Below are positions 34,355-43,873 of a DNA stretch of 64,000 nucleotides, one piece after another. The translations under genes and the position numbers were made by a program. The notes under the pieces are model-generated. The model was not told where the DNA came from, ran no database searches, and was given only the letters and a program-made list of their open reading frames with translations. Position 1 is the first letter of the stretch, and each line of letters starts with the position of its first letter. The stretch comes from Chryseobacterium panacisoli (lineage in GTDB: Bacteria; Bacteroidota; Bacteroidia; Flavobacteriales; Weeksellaceae). The stretch is from the NCBI RefSeq assembly GCF_008274625.1, contig NZ_VTRU01000001.1, forward strand, positions 496,001-560,000. The letters run 5' to 3'.

Positions 34355-35716
34355 ATGGAAATTGAAAGAATTTTACTGAGCCAAAGGGATTTTTTTACAA
34401 CACAGCAAACTAAAAGTCTTGCCTTTCGGAAAATGTATCTCGAAAAGCTTAAGAATCTTATTATTTCCAATGAAAAAATGCTGTACGAAGCGATTAACAA
34501 AGATTTTGGAAAATCCGAATTTGATACTTTCACAACAGAACTATCTTTCATTCTGAATGATATCAACTATTATATCAAGAATTTAAAATCTCTTTCAAAG
34601 CCTAAAAAAGTAAGCACCAACCTTGTCAACCAATTGGGAAGCAGTAGAATCTACGCTGATCCATTGGGTTGTATTCTTGTGATTGGAGCCTGGAATTACC
34701 CTTACCAGCTATCCCTTTCTCCTGTTATTGCAGCAATGGCGGCAGGAAACTGTTGTATTCTTAAGCCCAGCGAAATTGCTGAAAACACTATGAAAGCGAT
34801 GGCATTCATCATCAATCAAAATTTTCCGCCTGAATATTTGTATGTATATGAAGGGGGTATTGAAGAAACCACAGCTCTTTTAACATTAAAATTTGACAAA
34901 ATATTTTTTACAGGAAGTACAAAGATCGGAAAGATTGTTTATAAAGCGGCAGCAGAACATCTTACCCCTGTAACTCTTGAACTGGGAGGAAAATCTCCGG
35001 CTATTGTCACCCAAAATGCCAATCTCGAAATGGCGGCGAAAAGAATTGTATGGGGAAAGTTTCTCAATGCCGGGCAAACCTGTGTAGCTCCCGATTATCT
35101 GTTGGTAGAAGAAACCATTCAGGAACAGTTTCTGGAAATGCTCAGGAAATATATCAAAGAGTTTAAATATGAACCGGACTCCGAGCAATACACAAGAATT
35201 ATCAACCAAAGAAATTTTCAGCGCCTTGTGCGTCTTATTGATCAGGAAAAAATCTATTCGGGAGGAAATTTTGATGAGGAAAAACTATATATAGAGCCTA
35301 CTATTCTGAACCCTATCAATTGGAATGACGAAATTATGCAGGAAGAAATTTTTGGTCCCCTCCTGCCGGTCATCAGCTTTCAAAGTTACAACGCAGCACT
35401 AAACTCTATTTTAGAACTTGAAAAGCCGTTGGCGGCTTATCTTTTTACCAATAATTCAGAAGAAAAAGAAATTTTTACCCGAAAACTGTCTTTCGGAGGA
35501 GGCTGCATCAATGATACAGTGATGCATCTGAGCAATGACCATCTGCCATTTGGAGGCGTGGGGAGCTCGGGAACAGGAAATTATCATGGGAAATATGGTT
35601 TCGAAACCTTTTCACATCAAAAATCAGTTCTTGAAAAAGCCACATGGGGCGAACCTAATATCAAATATCCACCATATTCTGAGAAAAAATTAAGCTGGAT
35701 TAAAAAATTCCTGTAA
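34355..35716 (+). CDS. NAD(P)-dependent aldehyde dehydrogenase
   Basis: 453 residues, the short class-3 type. Catalytic Cys243 in 'NAGQTCVAPDY' and general base Glu209 in 'TLELGGKSP'. The cofactor loop 'FFTGSTKIGK' is at 185-194 and 'GAWNYPYQLSLSP' at 111-123. The C-terminal 'PFGGVGSSGTGNYHGKYGFETFSH' is the class-3 signature. Oxidises aldehydes to acids, probably fatty or aromatic ones by analogy. It may belong with the efflux region but has its own 147-base leader. Confidence 0.93.
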   Translation: MEIERILLSQRDFFTTQQTKSLAFRKMYLEKLKNLIISNEKMLYEAINKDFGKSEFDTFTTELSFILNDINYYIKNLKSLSKPKKVSTNLVNQLGSSRIYADPLGCILVIGAWNYPYQLSLSPVIAAMAAGNCCILKPSEIAENTMKAMAFIINQNFPPEYLYVYEGGIEETTALLTLKFDKIFFTGSTKIGKIVYKAAAEHLTPVTLELGGKSPAIVTQNANLEMAAKRIVWGKFLNAGQTCVAPDYLLVEETIQEQFLEMLRKYIKEFKYEPDSEQYTRIINQRNFQRLVRLIDQEKIYSGGNFDEEKLYIEPTILNPINWNDEIMQEEIFGPLLPVISFQSYNAALNSILELEKPLAAYLFTNNSEEKEIFTRKLSFGGGCINDTVMHLSNDHLPFGGVGSSGTGNYHGKYGFETFSHQKSVLEKATWGEPNIKYPPYSEKKLSWIKKFL

Positions 35717-35832
35717 GTTCAGAGATTATTATTTTCTCTCAGACCTTGCTGATTGCGCCGATTTCTTATAATACCTGCTGCATTTTAAATAAACCATACT
35801 ACAGATTCTGACAAAACATATGTAGAGAAATA

Positions 35833-35862
35833 AAAAACTGCCTCATTTCTGAAGCAGTTTTT
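35833..35862. terminator. Bidirectional terminator between aldehyde dehydrogenase and thioredoxin genes
   Basis: AAAAACTGCCTCA and TGAAGCAGTTTTT pair over 13 positions (one G-U) with a TTTC loop. It lies between two convergent genes. Confidence 0.85.
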
Positions 35863-35869
35863 CGAATTT

Positions 35870-36442
35870 TTATCCCTTTTTAGGAGCCCAGGTAGTAAAG
35901 AATTCTTTTACTTTATCTTTACTGTACCCTTTTCCTTCTTCTAAAACATCACTCTGCTGAACTTTGATCATTTTTCCATCTTTGTCTAAAATGATAAACA
36001 CTGGATATCCAAATTTATCACCCGGATTACCATATTGAGCAAAAATTTTCTCATTCTTATTATCCGGAGAATAATTCAGGTGATAATACAGATAATTCTT
36101 GTCTACAACTTCCTTCAGTTCAGGGGTAGTCTGTACAAAATTGTTAAAACGAAGACACCAGATACACCAGTTTCCACCAGCCTGGATCATTATATTCTTT
36201 CCTTCTTTCTTAGCCTGAGCTACCAATTTATCAATATCAGCCTGAGCATCCGCTTTCGGATCATATGGCTTTGGCAGCTTGGCTTTTTCTTCAGCAGCTT
36301 TTTTCTTTGCTTCTAACTCTTTCTGCTCAGTAGGCACTATAAGAGCTGTTTTTTGCTTTCCTTTATCAGGCATATTCTTTACATCCTGTGAAAAAGCAAA
36401 AGCACTCAATCCCAGAGAAGCGAAAATTATCAATTTTTTCAT
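35870..36442 (-). CDS. Exported thioredoxin-like protein
   Basis: 190 residues. Signal peptide 1-19 ('FAFSQ'). A Lys/Ala/Glu-rich helix (40-85) precedes a thioredoxin fold with the active site 'WCIWC' (Cys93, Cys96). 'FGYPVFIILDKDGK' holds the cis-Pro region. It probably acts in the periplasm in disulfide reduction or isomerisation; its client is unknown. The insertion of Ile-Trp between the cysteines differs from the usual Gly-Pro of thioredoxins, suggesting a more oxidising site. Confidence 0.87.
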   Translation of the reverse strand: MKKLIIFASLGLSAFAFSQDVKNMPDKGKQKTALIVPTEQKELEAKKKAAEEKAKLPKPYDPKADAQADIDKLVAQAKKEGKNIMIQAGGNWCIWCLRFNNFVQTTPELKEVVDKNYLYYHLNYSPDNKNEKIFAQYGNPGDKFGYPVFIILDKDGKMIKVQQSDVLEEGKGYSKDKVKEFFTTWAPKKG

Positions 36443-36477
36443 AATATAAAAGTAAAAAAATAATATTTATCCTTCTG

Positions 36478-36485
36478 CAAAAATA
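36478..36485 (-). promoter_or_regulatory. -7 promoter box of thioredoxin-like gene
   Basis: Reads TATTTTTG on the minus strand, 35 bases before the ATG at 36442. Confidence 0.55.
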
Positions 36486-36506
36486 GAACCATAATTTTAT
36501 TATCAC

Positions 36507-36514
36507 TAAATTTG
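36507..36514 (+). promoter_or_regulatory. -7 promoter box, very short leader, of the acyltransferase gene
   Basis: TAAATTTG ends only 8 bases before the ATG at 36523, so the transcript leader would be a few bases long at most. Confidence 0.55.
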
Positions 36515-36522
36515 CGTGTTTT

Positions 36523-37407
36523 ATGAATTTCCTAATCAAAATATTATACTTAGTCTCTAAGCTTCCGCTTAAAATATTATATATTTTTTCGGATGTCATC
36601 TTCTTCCTGAATTATTATCTGGTAGGATACAGAAAAGAGGTCATTACCCAAAATCTGAGAAAGTCTTTCCCTGATAAATCGGAAGAAGAAATTAAAGAGA
36701 TCCGAAAAAAATTCTACCTTAATTTTTCAGATTATCTGGTAGAAACTATCAAATCTTTCAGTATTTCTGAGACAGAAGCCAGGGTGAGAATGCAGCATAT
36801 CAATCAGGAACTGTTTCATGATGCTAAAAAGGAAGGTAAAAACATTATCCTTCTGGCAGGACATGTCTTCAACTGGGAGTGGATCAATGCATTGGCAAAG
36901 ATTGTTCCTCAGGCACATTGCCATCCTGTATACAGAAAGGTAAATAATGATTTTTGGGAGAATCAGATGAGAAAGGTCCGTAATAAATTCGGAAATGAAG
37001 CATTGGAAGCTAATGAAGTCATTCTGAATATTTTCAGATCTAAAAACAATGGAGATTCAGCCTATATGTTTGTGGCAGATCAGACGCCCCACTTCGCACA
37101 TGTCACATACGGATTAGAGTTCCTGAATCAGAGAACTCCTGCTTTTGTCGGATACGATAAGCTGGCTACCAGAATGGATCTTGTTTTCATCTATTGTGAG
37201 ATGAAGAAGGTAAAGCGTGGCCATTATCAGGTAAATTATCACAGAATCTATCCTGATGGAGAAAAGTTTACTGAAAATGAAGTCGTAAGAAAGTTCCATA
37301 AATTATTGGAAAACACATTACACAAACATCCGGACAACTATCTTTGGTCACACAGAAAATGGAAGTATCAGGACTCTATCAAAAATTTTGATTCTGAAAA
37401 AAAATAG
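36523..37407 (+). CDS. Lipid A biosynthesis acyltransferase (LpxL/HtrB family)
   Basis: 294 residues. N-terminal membrane anchor (about 1-30). The acyltransferase motif H-x4-E appears in modified surroundings as 'LAGHVFNWEWINAL' (His and Glu four residues apart), and 'ADQTPH' matches the second conserved block. 'RKFHKLLENTLHKHPDNYLWSHRKWK' is the typical end. It adds secondary acyl chains to lipid A at the inner membrane. It is followed by a glycosyltransferase after 6 bases. Confidence 0.9.
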   Translation: MNFLIKILYLVSKLPLKILYIFSDVIFFLNYYLVGYRKEVITQNLRKSFPDKSEEEIKEIRKKFYLNFSDYLVETIKSFSISETEARVRMQHINQELFHDAKKEGKNIILLAGHVFNWEWINALAKIVPQAHCHPVYRKVNNDFWENQMRKVRNKFGNEALEANEVILNIFRSKNNGDSAYMFVADQTPHFAHVTYGLEFLNQRTPAFVGYDKLATRMDLVFIYCEMKKVKRGHYQVNYHRIYPDGEKFTENEVVRKFHKLLENTLHKHPDNYLWSHRKWKYQDSIKNFDSEKK

Positions 37408-37413
37408 ATTGAC

Positions 37414-38391
37414 ATGCAGAAAAAACTGGCAGTTGCCATCTTAAACTGGAATGGCAGAAATTGGCTTGAAAAATTTCTTCCGGGTGTGGTTCAATGTTCT
37501 CAGAATGCAGATATTTTTGTAATTGACAATCTTTCTACGGACGATTCCATTGAATTTCTTCAAAAGAATTTTCCCACAGTAAACATTATTAAAAACGATA
37601 AAAATTATGGATTTGCAGGAGGTTATAATGAAGGATTGAAAGCCATTCCCAATGAATATTACTGTCTTCTCAATTCTGATGTAGAAGTTACTGAGAACTG
37701 GACAGAACCTGCTTTGGAATTATTGGAAAAAAATCTTTCCATTTCAGCCGTACAGCCAAAAATTTTATCTTATCATAACAGAAGTTATTTTGAATTTGCG
37801 GGAGCTGCCGGCGGCTTGATAGACAATCTTGGATATCCTTATTGCAGAGGACGGATTTTTGATAATCTGGAAGAGGATAAAGGCCAGTATAATGATGAAA
37901 CAGAGATCTTCTGGGCGTCAGGATGCTGCTTTTTCATTCGTTCAAAAGACTTCTGGGAGCACAATGGTTTTGACGCCAGATTTTTTGCTCATCAGGAAGA
38001 AATCGACCTTTGCTGGAGACTCATTAATTCAGGAAAAAAGATTTATTATACGGGAAAATCCAAAATTTATCATGTAGGTGGTGGAACACTTAACAAACAG
38101 AGTGCACAAAAAACGTTTTTAAACATCAGAAATAACCTTTCTATGATGCTTAAGAACCTTCCCTTTCCCCAATTGATCTGGCTGATATTCTTCAGATTAT
38201 GCCTTGATGGTGTTGCAGGAGTTTATTTTGGATTAAAACATGGTTTTCCACATCTGTGGGCCGTTGTAAGAGCTCATTTTGGATTTTATGGACAACTTCC
38301 GGGAACATGGAAACTTCGTCAGAAACATCAGAAGAGTGATTTCTATCAATCAAAATGGTTGATTTTTAAACACTTTTTGGGTGGAAGGTGA
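37414..38391 (+). CDS. Family 2 glycosyltransferase
   Basis: 325 residues. GT-A fold with 'VAILNWNGRNWLEKFLP' at the start, 'VIDNLSTDDS', 'NYGFAGGYNEGLKAI' and the metal-binding 'LLNSDVEV'. 'WASGCCFFIRSKDFW' and 'HQEEIDLCWRL' are the acceptor-side motifs of rhamnosyl/galactofuranosyl-like enzymes. Two C-terminal hydrophobic stretches suggest membrane association. Likely acts on envelope polysaccharide; donor and acceptor unknown. Confidence 0.88.
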   Translation: MQKKLAVAILNWNGRNWLEKFLPGVVQCSQNADIFVIDNLSTDDSIEFLQKNFPTVNIIKNDKNYGFAGGYNEGLKAIPNEYYCLLNSDVEVTENWTEPALELLEKNLSISAVQPKILSYHNRSYFEFAGAAGGLIDNLGYPYCRGRIFDNLEEDKGQYNDETEIFWASGCCFFIRSKDFWEHNGFDARFFAHQEEIDLCWRLINSGKKIYYTGKSKIYHVGGGTLNKQSAQKTFLNIRNNLSMMLKNLPFPQLIWLIFFRLCLDGVAGVYFGLKHGFPHLWAVVRAHFGFYGQLPGTWKLRQKHQKSDFYQSKWLIFKHFLGGR

Positions 38392-38407
38392 TAGGCGGCA
38401 GATGATA

Positions 38408-38560
38408 GGTTGCTGGTAATAGGGATTAGGGAAAATTACAGTTTTCTTTTCTTATTATGAACTAAAACTCATTAAGTAAAAATTCATAACTTCAATTAAC
38501 CTTGAACATTAAACTCTAAGCAAGAGAAAACAGTAACAAGCAAAAAAAACAACCAGCAAC
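38408..38560. repeat. Palindromic intergenic element with nested inverted repeats
   Basis: Outer arms GTTGCTGGT (38408-38416) and ACCAGCAAC (38552-38560) are perfect. Inner arms TTACAGTTTTCT (38435-38446) and AGAAAACAGTAA (38525-38536) match at 11 of 12. The element fills the gap between the glycosyltransferase and exonuclease genes. Confidence 0.65.
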
Positions 38561-38576
38561 TTATAATAAAAAAACA

Positions 38577-39131
38577 ATGGATTTCTGTGCAATAGATTTT
38601 GAAACGGCCACTCACGAGAAAAGTTCAGCGTGCGAAATGGGGATATGTGTGGTACAGGATTCTAAGATTGTAGAGACTAAAACCTGGCTGATCAAACCTC
38701 CGAGTTTTCCTTATTTCAATAAATTCAATATTGCCGTTCATGGGATTCAGCCGGAAGATGTAAAAGATGCACCTACTTTTGATGAGATATGGTATGAAGC
38801 CCAGGATATGATGTACGGAAGCCTTATGATTGCACATAATGCGGGATTTGATGCTTCTGTGTTAAGAGGATGTTTGGAGCATTATGGGATGTTTACTCCC
38901 CAGCTCAACTATTTGTGCAGCATACAGCTTGCCAAGAAGTCATGGAACTATCTTCCGAAATATGGTTTGAAACCTTTGGCAGAGTATCATAAAATTGATT
39001 TTACCCACCACAGAGCAGGGGCAGATGCTGAAGTATGTGCAAAAATCTCTCTACTGGCTTTTGAGAAACTGTTTCTCACCAGTAATGATGAAGTAAATGA
39101 GTATTTGAAAGCGAAAATCAAAAAGCTTTAA
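38577..39131 (+). CDS. DnaQ-like 3'-5' exonuclease (DEDDh)
   Basis: 184 residues. All five DEDDh residues are present: Asp7 and Glu9 in 'AIDFETA', Asp92 in 'AHNAGFDASVL', and His145 and Asp150 in 'HHRAGADAEV'. Two metal ions held by these cut nucleotides from 3' ends. The protein is a stand-alone exonuclease domain without a polymerase or BRCT part, so it may act in repair or RNA trimming rather than as the replicative proofreader. Confidence 0.9.
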   Translation: MDFCAIDFETATHEKSSACEMGICVVQDSKIVETKTWLIKPPSFPYFNKFNIAVHGIQPEDVKDAPTFDEIWYEAQDMMYGSLMIAHNAGFDASVLRGCLEHYGMFTPQLNYLCSIQLAKKSWNYLPKYGLKPLAEYHKIDFTHHRAGADAEVCAKISLLAFEKLFLTSNDEVNEYLKAKIKKL

Positions 39132-39168
39132 TAAGAACCCGGGTTCTTAGTCTGCCATCTATTAATCA

Positions 39169-39558
39169 TTAATTACTCAACACCTCGGATAACAGATTAA
39201 ATTTCGGAATATCAATTTCAAAAGTCTCCTGTGTTTCCAGGTTTTTCACCAGGTATTTTCCACTCATATTACCTACTCCGGAACGAAGCATTACATTGGA
39301 GAAATAAGCGAAATTTTCGTTTGTCCCTATTTCAGGAGTCAGGCCGATTACGCCGTCTCCTATAATCTCTGTGTATCCAAATCCTACATCAAAAATCAAC
39401 CATTTTCTTTTCAATACTTTGATAGGAAAGCTTCCGTCATTTTCTATCGTGATATTATATTTAAAAACGTAACGGTTTTCGGATGGATAACTGTTTTTAC
39501 TATCATATTCAGGTATTACTGAAACTTTGATATTGGAAGTCATTTTTGAAAACATCAT
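39169..39558 (-). CDS. apaG: ApaG domain protein
   Basis: 129 residues, a fibronectin-type-III-like beta sandwich. Signature blocks 'FKYNITIENDGSFPIKVLKRKWLIFD' and 'GVIGLTPEIGTNENFAYFSNVMLRSGVGNMSGKYLV' are recognisable. Deletion phenotypes in other bacteria concern Co2+ resistance and Mg2+ efflux, but the molecular role is unclear. Start could also be the next Met or Met6 (39543), as homologues often start 'M-[IT]-S'. Confidence 0.88.
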   Translation of the reverse strand: MMFSKMTSNIKVSVIPEYDSKNSYPSENRYVFKYNITIENDGSFPIKVLKRKWLIFDVGFGYTEIIGDGVIGLTPEIGTNENFAYFSNVMLRSGVGNMSGKYLVKNLETQETFEIDIPKFNLLSEVLSN

Positions 39559-39584
39559 TGTAGCATTTTCTTAATAAATACAAA

Positions 39585-39609
39585 AATCTCGCCTTTTTAA
39601 GGCGAGATT
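39585..39609 (-). terminator. Terminator of the sucAB operon
   Basis: AATCTCGCCTT and AAGGCGAGATT form an 11-bp perfect stem with a TTT loop, followed on the minus strand by a T-rich tract. It lies between the sucB stop and apaG. Confidence 0.88.
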
Positions 39610-39638
39610 ATATAATTTATATTATAATTTCATTAAAA

Positions 39639-40892
39639 CTATAATCCAAGGCCTTTTCTTTCGTCACCACCCATTAGTATTTCAACAGGATTGTCGATAC
39701 CTTCTTTTACCGCTACAAGGAATCCTACAGACTCTTTTCCGTCAATAATTCTGTGGTCATAAGACATTGCTACATACATCATTGGTCTGATTACTACCTG
39801 TCCGTCAACCGCAACCGGTCTCTGGATAATGTTGTGCATTCCTAAGATTGCAGATTGTGGAGGGTTGATAATTGGGGTAGACATCATAGATCCGAAAGTA
39901 CCACCATTTGTAATAGTGAATGTACCACCAGTCATTTCATCAACCGTAATTTTACCGTCTCTTACTTTGGTAGCAAGATCTTTAATGTTGGCTTCAACTC
40001 CGCTGAAAGACATGTTTTCTGCATTTCTCAATACAGGAACCATTAATCCTTTAGGACCTGAAACTGCAATTGAAATATCGCAGAAATCGTAATTGATTTT
40101 GAAATCACCGTCAATAGATGCGTTTACATCCGGGTACATTTGTAAAGCTCTTGTAACCGCTTTAGTAAAGAAAGACATGAAGCCAAGTCCAACTCCGTGT
40201 TTCTGAGCAAATTCTTCTTTATATAGTTTTCTTAATCTGAAGATTTCAGACATGTCCACTTCGTTGAAAGTCGTCAGCATAGCTGTTTCGTTCTTCACAG
40301 AAACCAGTCTTTGTGCGATTTTTCTTCTTAAAACTGAAAGTTTAGTTGTAGTGGTAGTTCTAGCACCTGTAGCTGTCATCGGGCTTCCTCCTAATGCAGG
40401 AACAGCCGCTAATTCAGCATCAGTTTTAGTAATTCTTCCATCTCTTCCTGTTCCTGAAACCTGAGCAGCATCCATTCCTTTTTCATCAAGGATTTTCTTA
40501 GCAGCCGGAGATGGAACTCCTGTTGCATAAGTTTGTGGGGCCGCTACCGGAGCCGCAGGTTTTGGAGCTTCTTGTTTCGCAGGTTCAGCAGCTTTCGGAG
40601 CTTCTTCCTGTTTTGGAGCTTCAGCAGCAGGTGCAGCACCTTCTGGTCTTGCAGCATCCATATCAATTAAACAAACTACCTGACCTACCTGTACTACATC
40701 ACCTTCTTCTGCCTTTAAAGTGATAATACCACTTTGTTCTGCCGGCAATTCAAGAGTTGCTTTATCGGAATCCACTTCGGCGATAGGTTGATCTTTTTCT
40801 ACATAATCACCATCTTTTACAAGCCAAGTTGCAATTTCAACTTCTGTAATTGATTCGCCCGGTGAAGGAACTTTCATTTCTAAAACTGACAT
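39639..40892 (-). CDS. sucB: 2-oxoglutarate dehydrogenase E2 (dihydrolipoyl succinyltransferase)
   Basis: 417 residues. Lipoyl domain (1-77) with Lys44 in '[12 protein letters not shown]', Ala/Pro/Lys linker, subunit-binding domain (about 125-160, '[28 protein letters not shown]'), catalytic domain with His380 and Asp384 in 'SYDHRIIDG'. The 'DSDKATLE' lipoyl motif and the position directly after sucA mark it as the succinyl-transferring form. It acts in the citric acid cycle. Confidence 0.95.
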   Translation of the reverse strand: MSVLEMKVPSPGESITEVEIATWLVKDGDYVEKDQPIAEVDSDKATLELPAEQSGIITLKAEEGDVVQVGQVVCLIDMDAARPEGAAPAAEAPKQEEAPKAAEPAKQEAPKPAAPVAAPQTYATGVPSPAAKKILDEKGMDAAQVSGTGRDGRITKTDAELAAVPALGGSPMTATGARTTTTTKLSVLRRKIAQRLVSVKNETAMLTTFNEVDMSEIFRLRKLYKEEFAQKHGVGLGFMSFFTKAVTRALQMYPDVNASIDGDFKINYDFCDISIAVSGPKGLMVPVLRNAENMSFSGVEANIKDLATKVRDGKITVDEMTGGTFTITNGGTFGSMMSTPIINPPQSAILGMHNIIQRPVAVDGQVVIRPMMYVAMSYDHRIIDGKESVGFLVAVKEGIDNPVEILMGGDERKGLGL

Positions 40893-40931
40893 ATCGAGTA
40901 TTTTTTATTTTTTAATTGGATATTATTTAAA

Positions 40932-43748
40932 TTAAGCTGTAACTGGTCTTTTTGCAGGAGCATCATCTCTGTCGAAAACTCTGTTGATCACTGCATTCTG
41001 GTTTTTCTCAAACATTTTGTGACTACCTGGGGCTGGAGCACCGCTTGGTACCGGAGCAACCACCTGGATTCCTGTATCTCTGAAGTTTCTCAGGATATAA
41101 GACCAAGCTCCCATGTTTTCAGGTTCTTCCTGAGCCCAAACCAATTGTTTTTTGTTTTCGTATTTGTTGAAGATCGCTTCAATAGCATCTGTCTGAAGTG
41201 GATATAACTGCTCGAATCTTACCAATGCTATATTTTCACAGTTCAGTTCTTCTTTCTTCGCCAATAATTCAAAGTACAGTTTACCTGAACAAAGAACTAC
41301 TTTTTCTACTTTTTTAGGATCTGCAGTTGGATCGTCCAAAATAGGCTGGAATGTACCGTTTGCAAAATCTTCAATCGGAGAAACCACTTTAGGATGTCTC
41401 AATAAAGATTTAGGGCTCATTACGATCAATGGTTTTCTGAATCCCCATTTCAACTGTCTTCTCAATAAGTGGAAGTAGTTGGCAGGTGAAGTAATATTTG
41501 CTACGACCATGTTTTCATTGGCACAAAGGGTAAGGAATCTCTCCAATCTTGCTGAAGAGTGCTCAGCACCCTGTCCTTCTGAACCATGAGGCAATAACAT
41601 TACCAATCCGTTCTGGATTTTCCATTTTTCTTCTGCTGCAGCAAGGTACTGGTCAACAATAATCTGAGCCCCGTTTACGAAATCTCCAAACTGAGCTTCC
41701 CAAATCGTTAATGTATTTGGAGAAGCCATTGCATATCCGTAATCGAAACCTAAAACACCATATTCTGAAAGGTGAGAGTTGAATACATCAAATCTGCTTT
41801 CTGATACGTGTCTTAGCGGGATATATTCTTCTTCTGTATCTTCTGTTTTTACTACCGCATGTCTGTGGGAGAATGTACCTCTTTCCACATCTTCTCCGGA
41901 GATTCTTACGTTGTGACCTTCTACAAGTAGTGTTGCATACGCTAACCACTCTCCTAACGCCCAGTCTAATGAGTTTCCTTCAATAGCTTTGATACGGTTT
42001 TCAAAAAGTCTTGTAATTTTATTGATGAATTTTTTATCAACAGGAAGTGTTGACATTTTCAATGCTAATTCTTTCAGCTTTGCGGCATCATATTTTGTAT
42101 CCACCGGCAACTGAACCGCACCTCTCTTTCCGATCGGATAGTTAGTCCAGTCTTCAGCCATGAACAGATCCATTACGTTCTTTTCAATTTCTTTTGAAGC
42201 ATCAAAATCTTTATCTAAAAGGGCTTTGAATTCCGTTTCCATTTTAGCAATCACATCATTGGAAGTAACGCTGTCTTTAAGTAATTTATCTTTATAAATT
42301 TCTCTTGGGTTCGGGTGTTTTGAAATTGTTTTATATAAGTTAGGCTGAGTGAATCTTGGTTCATCACCTTCGTTATGTCCGTATTTTCTATATCCTAAAA
42401 GGTCGATATAAACATCTTTTCCGAATTTCGCTCTGAAATCAGCAGCAAAATGGATGGCATGAACAACAGCTTCAGCATCGTCAGCATTTACGTGCATTAC
42501 AGGAGATTCCGTAACTTTTGCAATGTCTGTACAGTATGTTGAAGATCTTGCATCCATATAATTGGTTGTAAATGAAACCTGGTTATTTACAACGATATGA
42601 ACGGTACCACCTGTTCTGTATCCTTCCAGAGTCATCATCTGAGCCACTTCGTAAGCAATACCCTGTCCGGCAATAGCTCCGTCACCGTGAATGATGATGG
42701 GTAATACTTTAGAATAATCTTTGTATTTGTCGTCTACTTTTGCACGGCAGATCCCTTCTACCAAAGCAGCCACTGTCTCAAGGTGAGACGGGTTTGGAGT
42801 AAGGTTGATACACACTTCTTCTCCTGAAGCAGTTTTGATCTTTTTAGATGATCCTAAGTGATATTTAACGTCACCTGAGAATACGTCTTCTTCAAACTCC
42901 TTCCCTTCAAATTCTGAGAAGATCTGCTTGTAAGATTTCCCGAAAATATTGGTTAGTACGTTGAGTCTACCTCTGTGGGCCATTCCTAATACCACTTCAT
43001 CTACTCCCAATTGAGAAGATCTTGAGATCAACTGATCCAAAGCCGGAATTAATGTTTCACCTCCTTCTAATGAGAATCTTTTTTGTCCTACAAATTTTGT
43101 GTGAAGATAGTTTTCAAAAGCAACCGCCTGATTTAATTTTAATAAAATCTCTGTTTTTTCGTTTGCAGAAAGGCTTGGGTGGTTTTCATTTACCTGAAGC
43201 CATTTTTTGATGAAATCTTTTTCTTCAACGTTGTTGATGTGCATATACTCTACCCCAATAGAGTCACAGTAGATGCTTTCAAGGTGTTTGATCAAATCTG
43301 CCAAAGTAGCAGGTTCTTTCATTCCTGTTTCTACAGCGCAGTTGAATTTTGTATTTAAATCTTCTTTAGAAAGACCGAAGTTCTCGATGTCTAAAGTAGG
43401 TGTATAGTGTCTTCTTTCTCTAACCGGGTTAGTTTTTGTAAAAAGGTGCCCTCTTGTTCTGTAAGCCTCAATAAGGTTTACTACTTTAAATTCTTTCTTG
43501 ATGTGCTCAGGAACTTCTCCGTTAGATACCGCCTGAGAAATCTGTTGTTGTACTGCCGGAGCAGCGTTGGCTGAAGCCTGAATAAACTGAGTGTTATCGT
43601 CATCTCCGTAGTTCTCCAAAGCAAAATCGAAGCCTTGAAAGAAGGCTTTCCATGATGGTTCTAGGGAGTCCGGGAATTTTAAGTACTGTTGGTATAAATC
43701 CTCAATTAACTGAGAATGAGCTGCGTTTAGGAATGAAAATCTGTCCAT
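40932..43748 (-). CDS. sucA: 2-oxoglutarate dehydrogenase E1
   Basis: 938 residues, full length. Begins 'LNAAHSQLIEDLYQQYLKFPDSLEPSWKAFF', the N-terminal E2-binding segment. Thiamine diphosphate region 'GDGAIAGQGIAYEV' and 'VVNNQVSFTT'; substrate histidines in 'GMAHRGRLNVL' and 'RYGHNEGDEP'-like 'YRKYGHNEGDEP'. Decarboxylates 2-oxoglutarate and transfers succinyl to the E2 lipoate. It is followed by sucB after 39 bases. Confidence 0.96.
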   Translation of the reverse strand: MDRFSFLNAAHSQLIEDLYQQYLKFPDSLEPSWKAFFQGFDFALENYGDDDNTQFIQASANAAPAVQQQISQAVSNGEVPEHIKKEFKVVNLIEAYRTRGHLFTKTNPVRERRHYTPTLDIENFGLSKEDLNTKFNCAVETGMKEPATLADLIKHLESIYCDSIGVEYMHINNVEEKDFIKKWLQVNENHPSLSANEKTEILLKLNQAVAFENYLHTKFVGQKRFSLEGGETLIPALDQLISRSSQLGVDEVVLGMAHRGRLNVLTNIFGKSYKQIFSEFEGKEFEEDVFSGDVKYHLGSSKKIKTASGEEVCINLTPNPSHLETVAALVEGICRAKVDDKYKDYSKVLPIIIHGDGAIAGQGIAYEVAQMMTLEGYRTGGTVHIVVNNQVSFTTNYMDARSSTYCTDIAKVTESPVMHVNADDAEAVVHAIHFAADFRAKFGKDVYIDLLGYRKYGHNEGDEPRFTQPNLYKTISKHPNPREIYKDKLLKDSVTSNDVIAKMETEFKALLDKDFDASKEIEKNVMDLFMAEDWTNYPIGKRGAVQLPVDTKYDAAKLKELALKMSTLPVDKKFINKITRLFENRIKAIEGNSLDWALGEWLAYATLLVEGHNVRISGEDVERGTFSHRHAVVKTEDTEEEYIPLRHVSESRFDVFNSHLSEYGVLGFDYGYAMASPNTLTIWEAQFGDFVNGAQIIVDQYLAAAEEKWKIQNGLVMLLPHGSEGQGAEHSSARLERFLTLCANENMVVANITSPANYFHLLRRQLKWGFRKPLIVMSPKSLLRHPKVVSPIEDFANGTFQPILDDPTADPKKVEKVVLCSGKLYFELLAKKEELNCENIALVRFEQLYPLQTDAIEAIFNKYENKKQLVWAQEEPENMGAWSYILRNFRDTGIQVVAPVPSGAPAPGSHKMFEKNQNAVINRVFDRDDAPAKRPVTA

Positions 43749-43795
43749 TATTACAGTTTATCTATTTATTAAAATTTATTTGTAGAATTAATCTT

Positions 43796-43803
43796 CAAAT
43801 TTA
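43796..43803 (-). promoter_or_regulatory. -7 promoter box of sucAB
   Basis: Reads TAAATTTG on the minus strand, 47 bases before the sucA ATG at 43748. Confidence 0.5.
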
Positions 43804-43873
43804 ATAAAAAAAACCGAGTTAGAACAGTCTGAAACCGTTAAAAAAACTTAAGAAAAAAATAAATAAATAAAAA

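Noticed and set aside
34132..34365. 77-codon frame bridging the MFS end and the aldehyde dehydrogenase start
   Set aside because: Overlaps both genes and its middle is low-information intergenic sequence.
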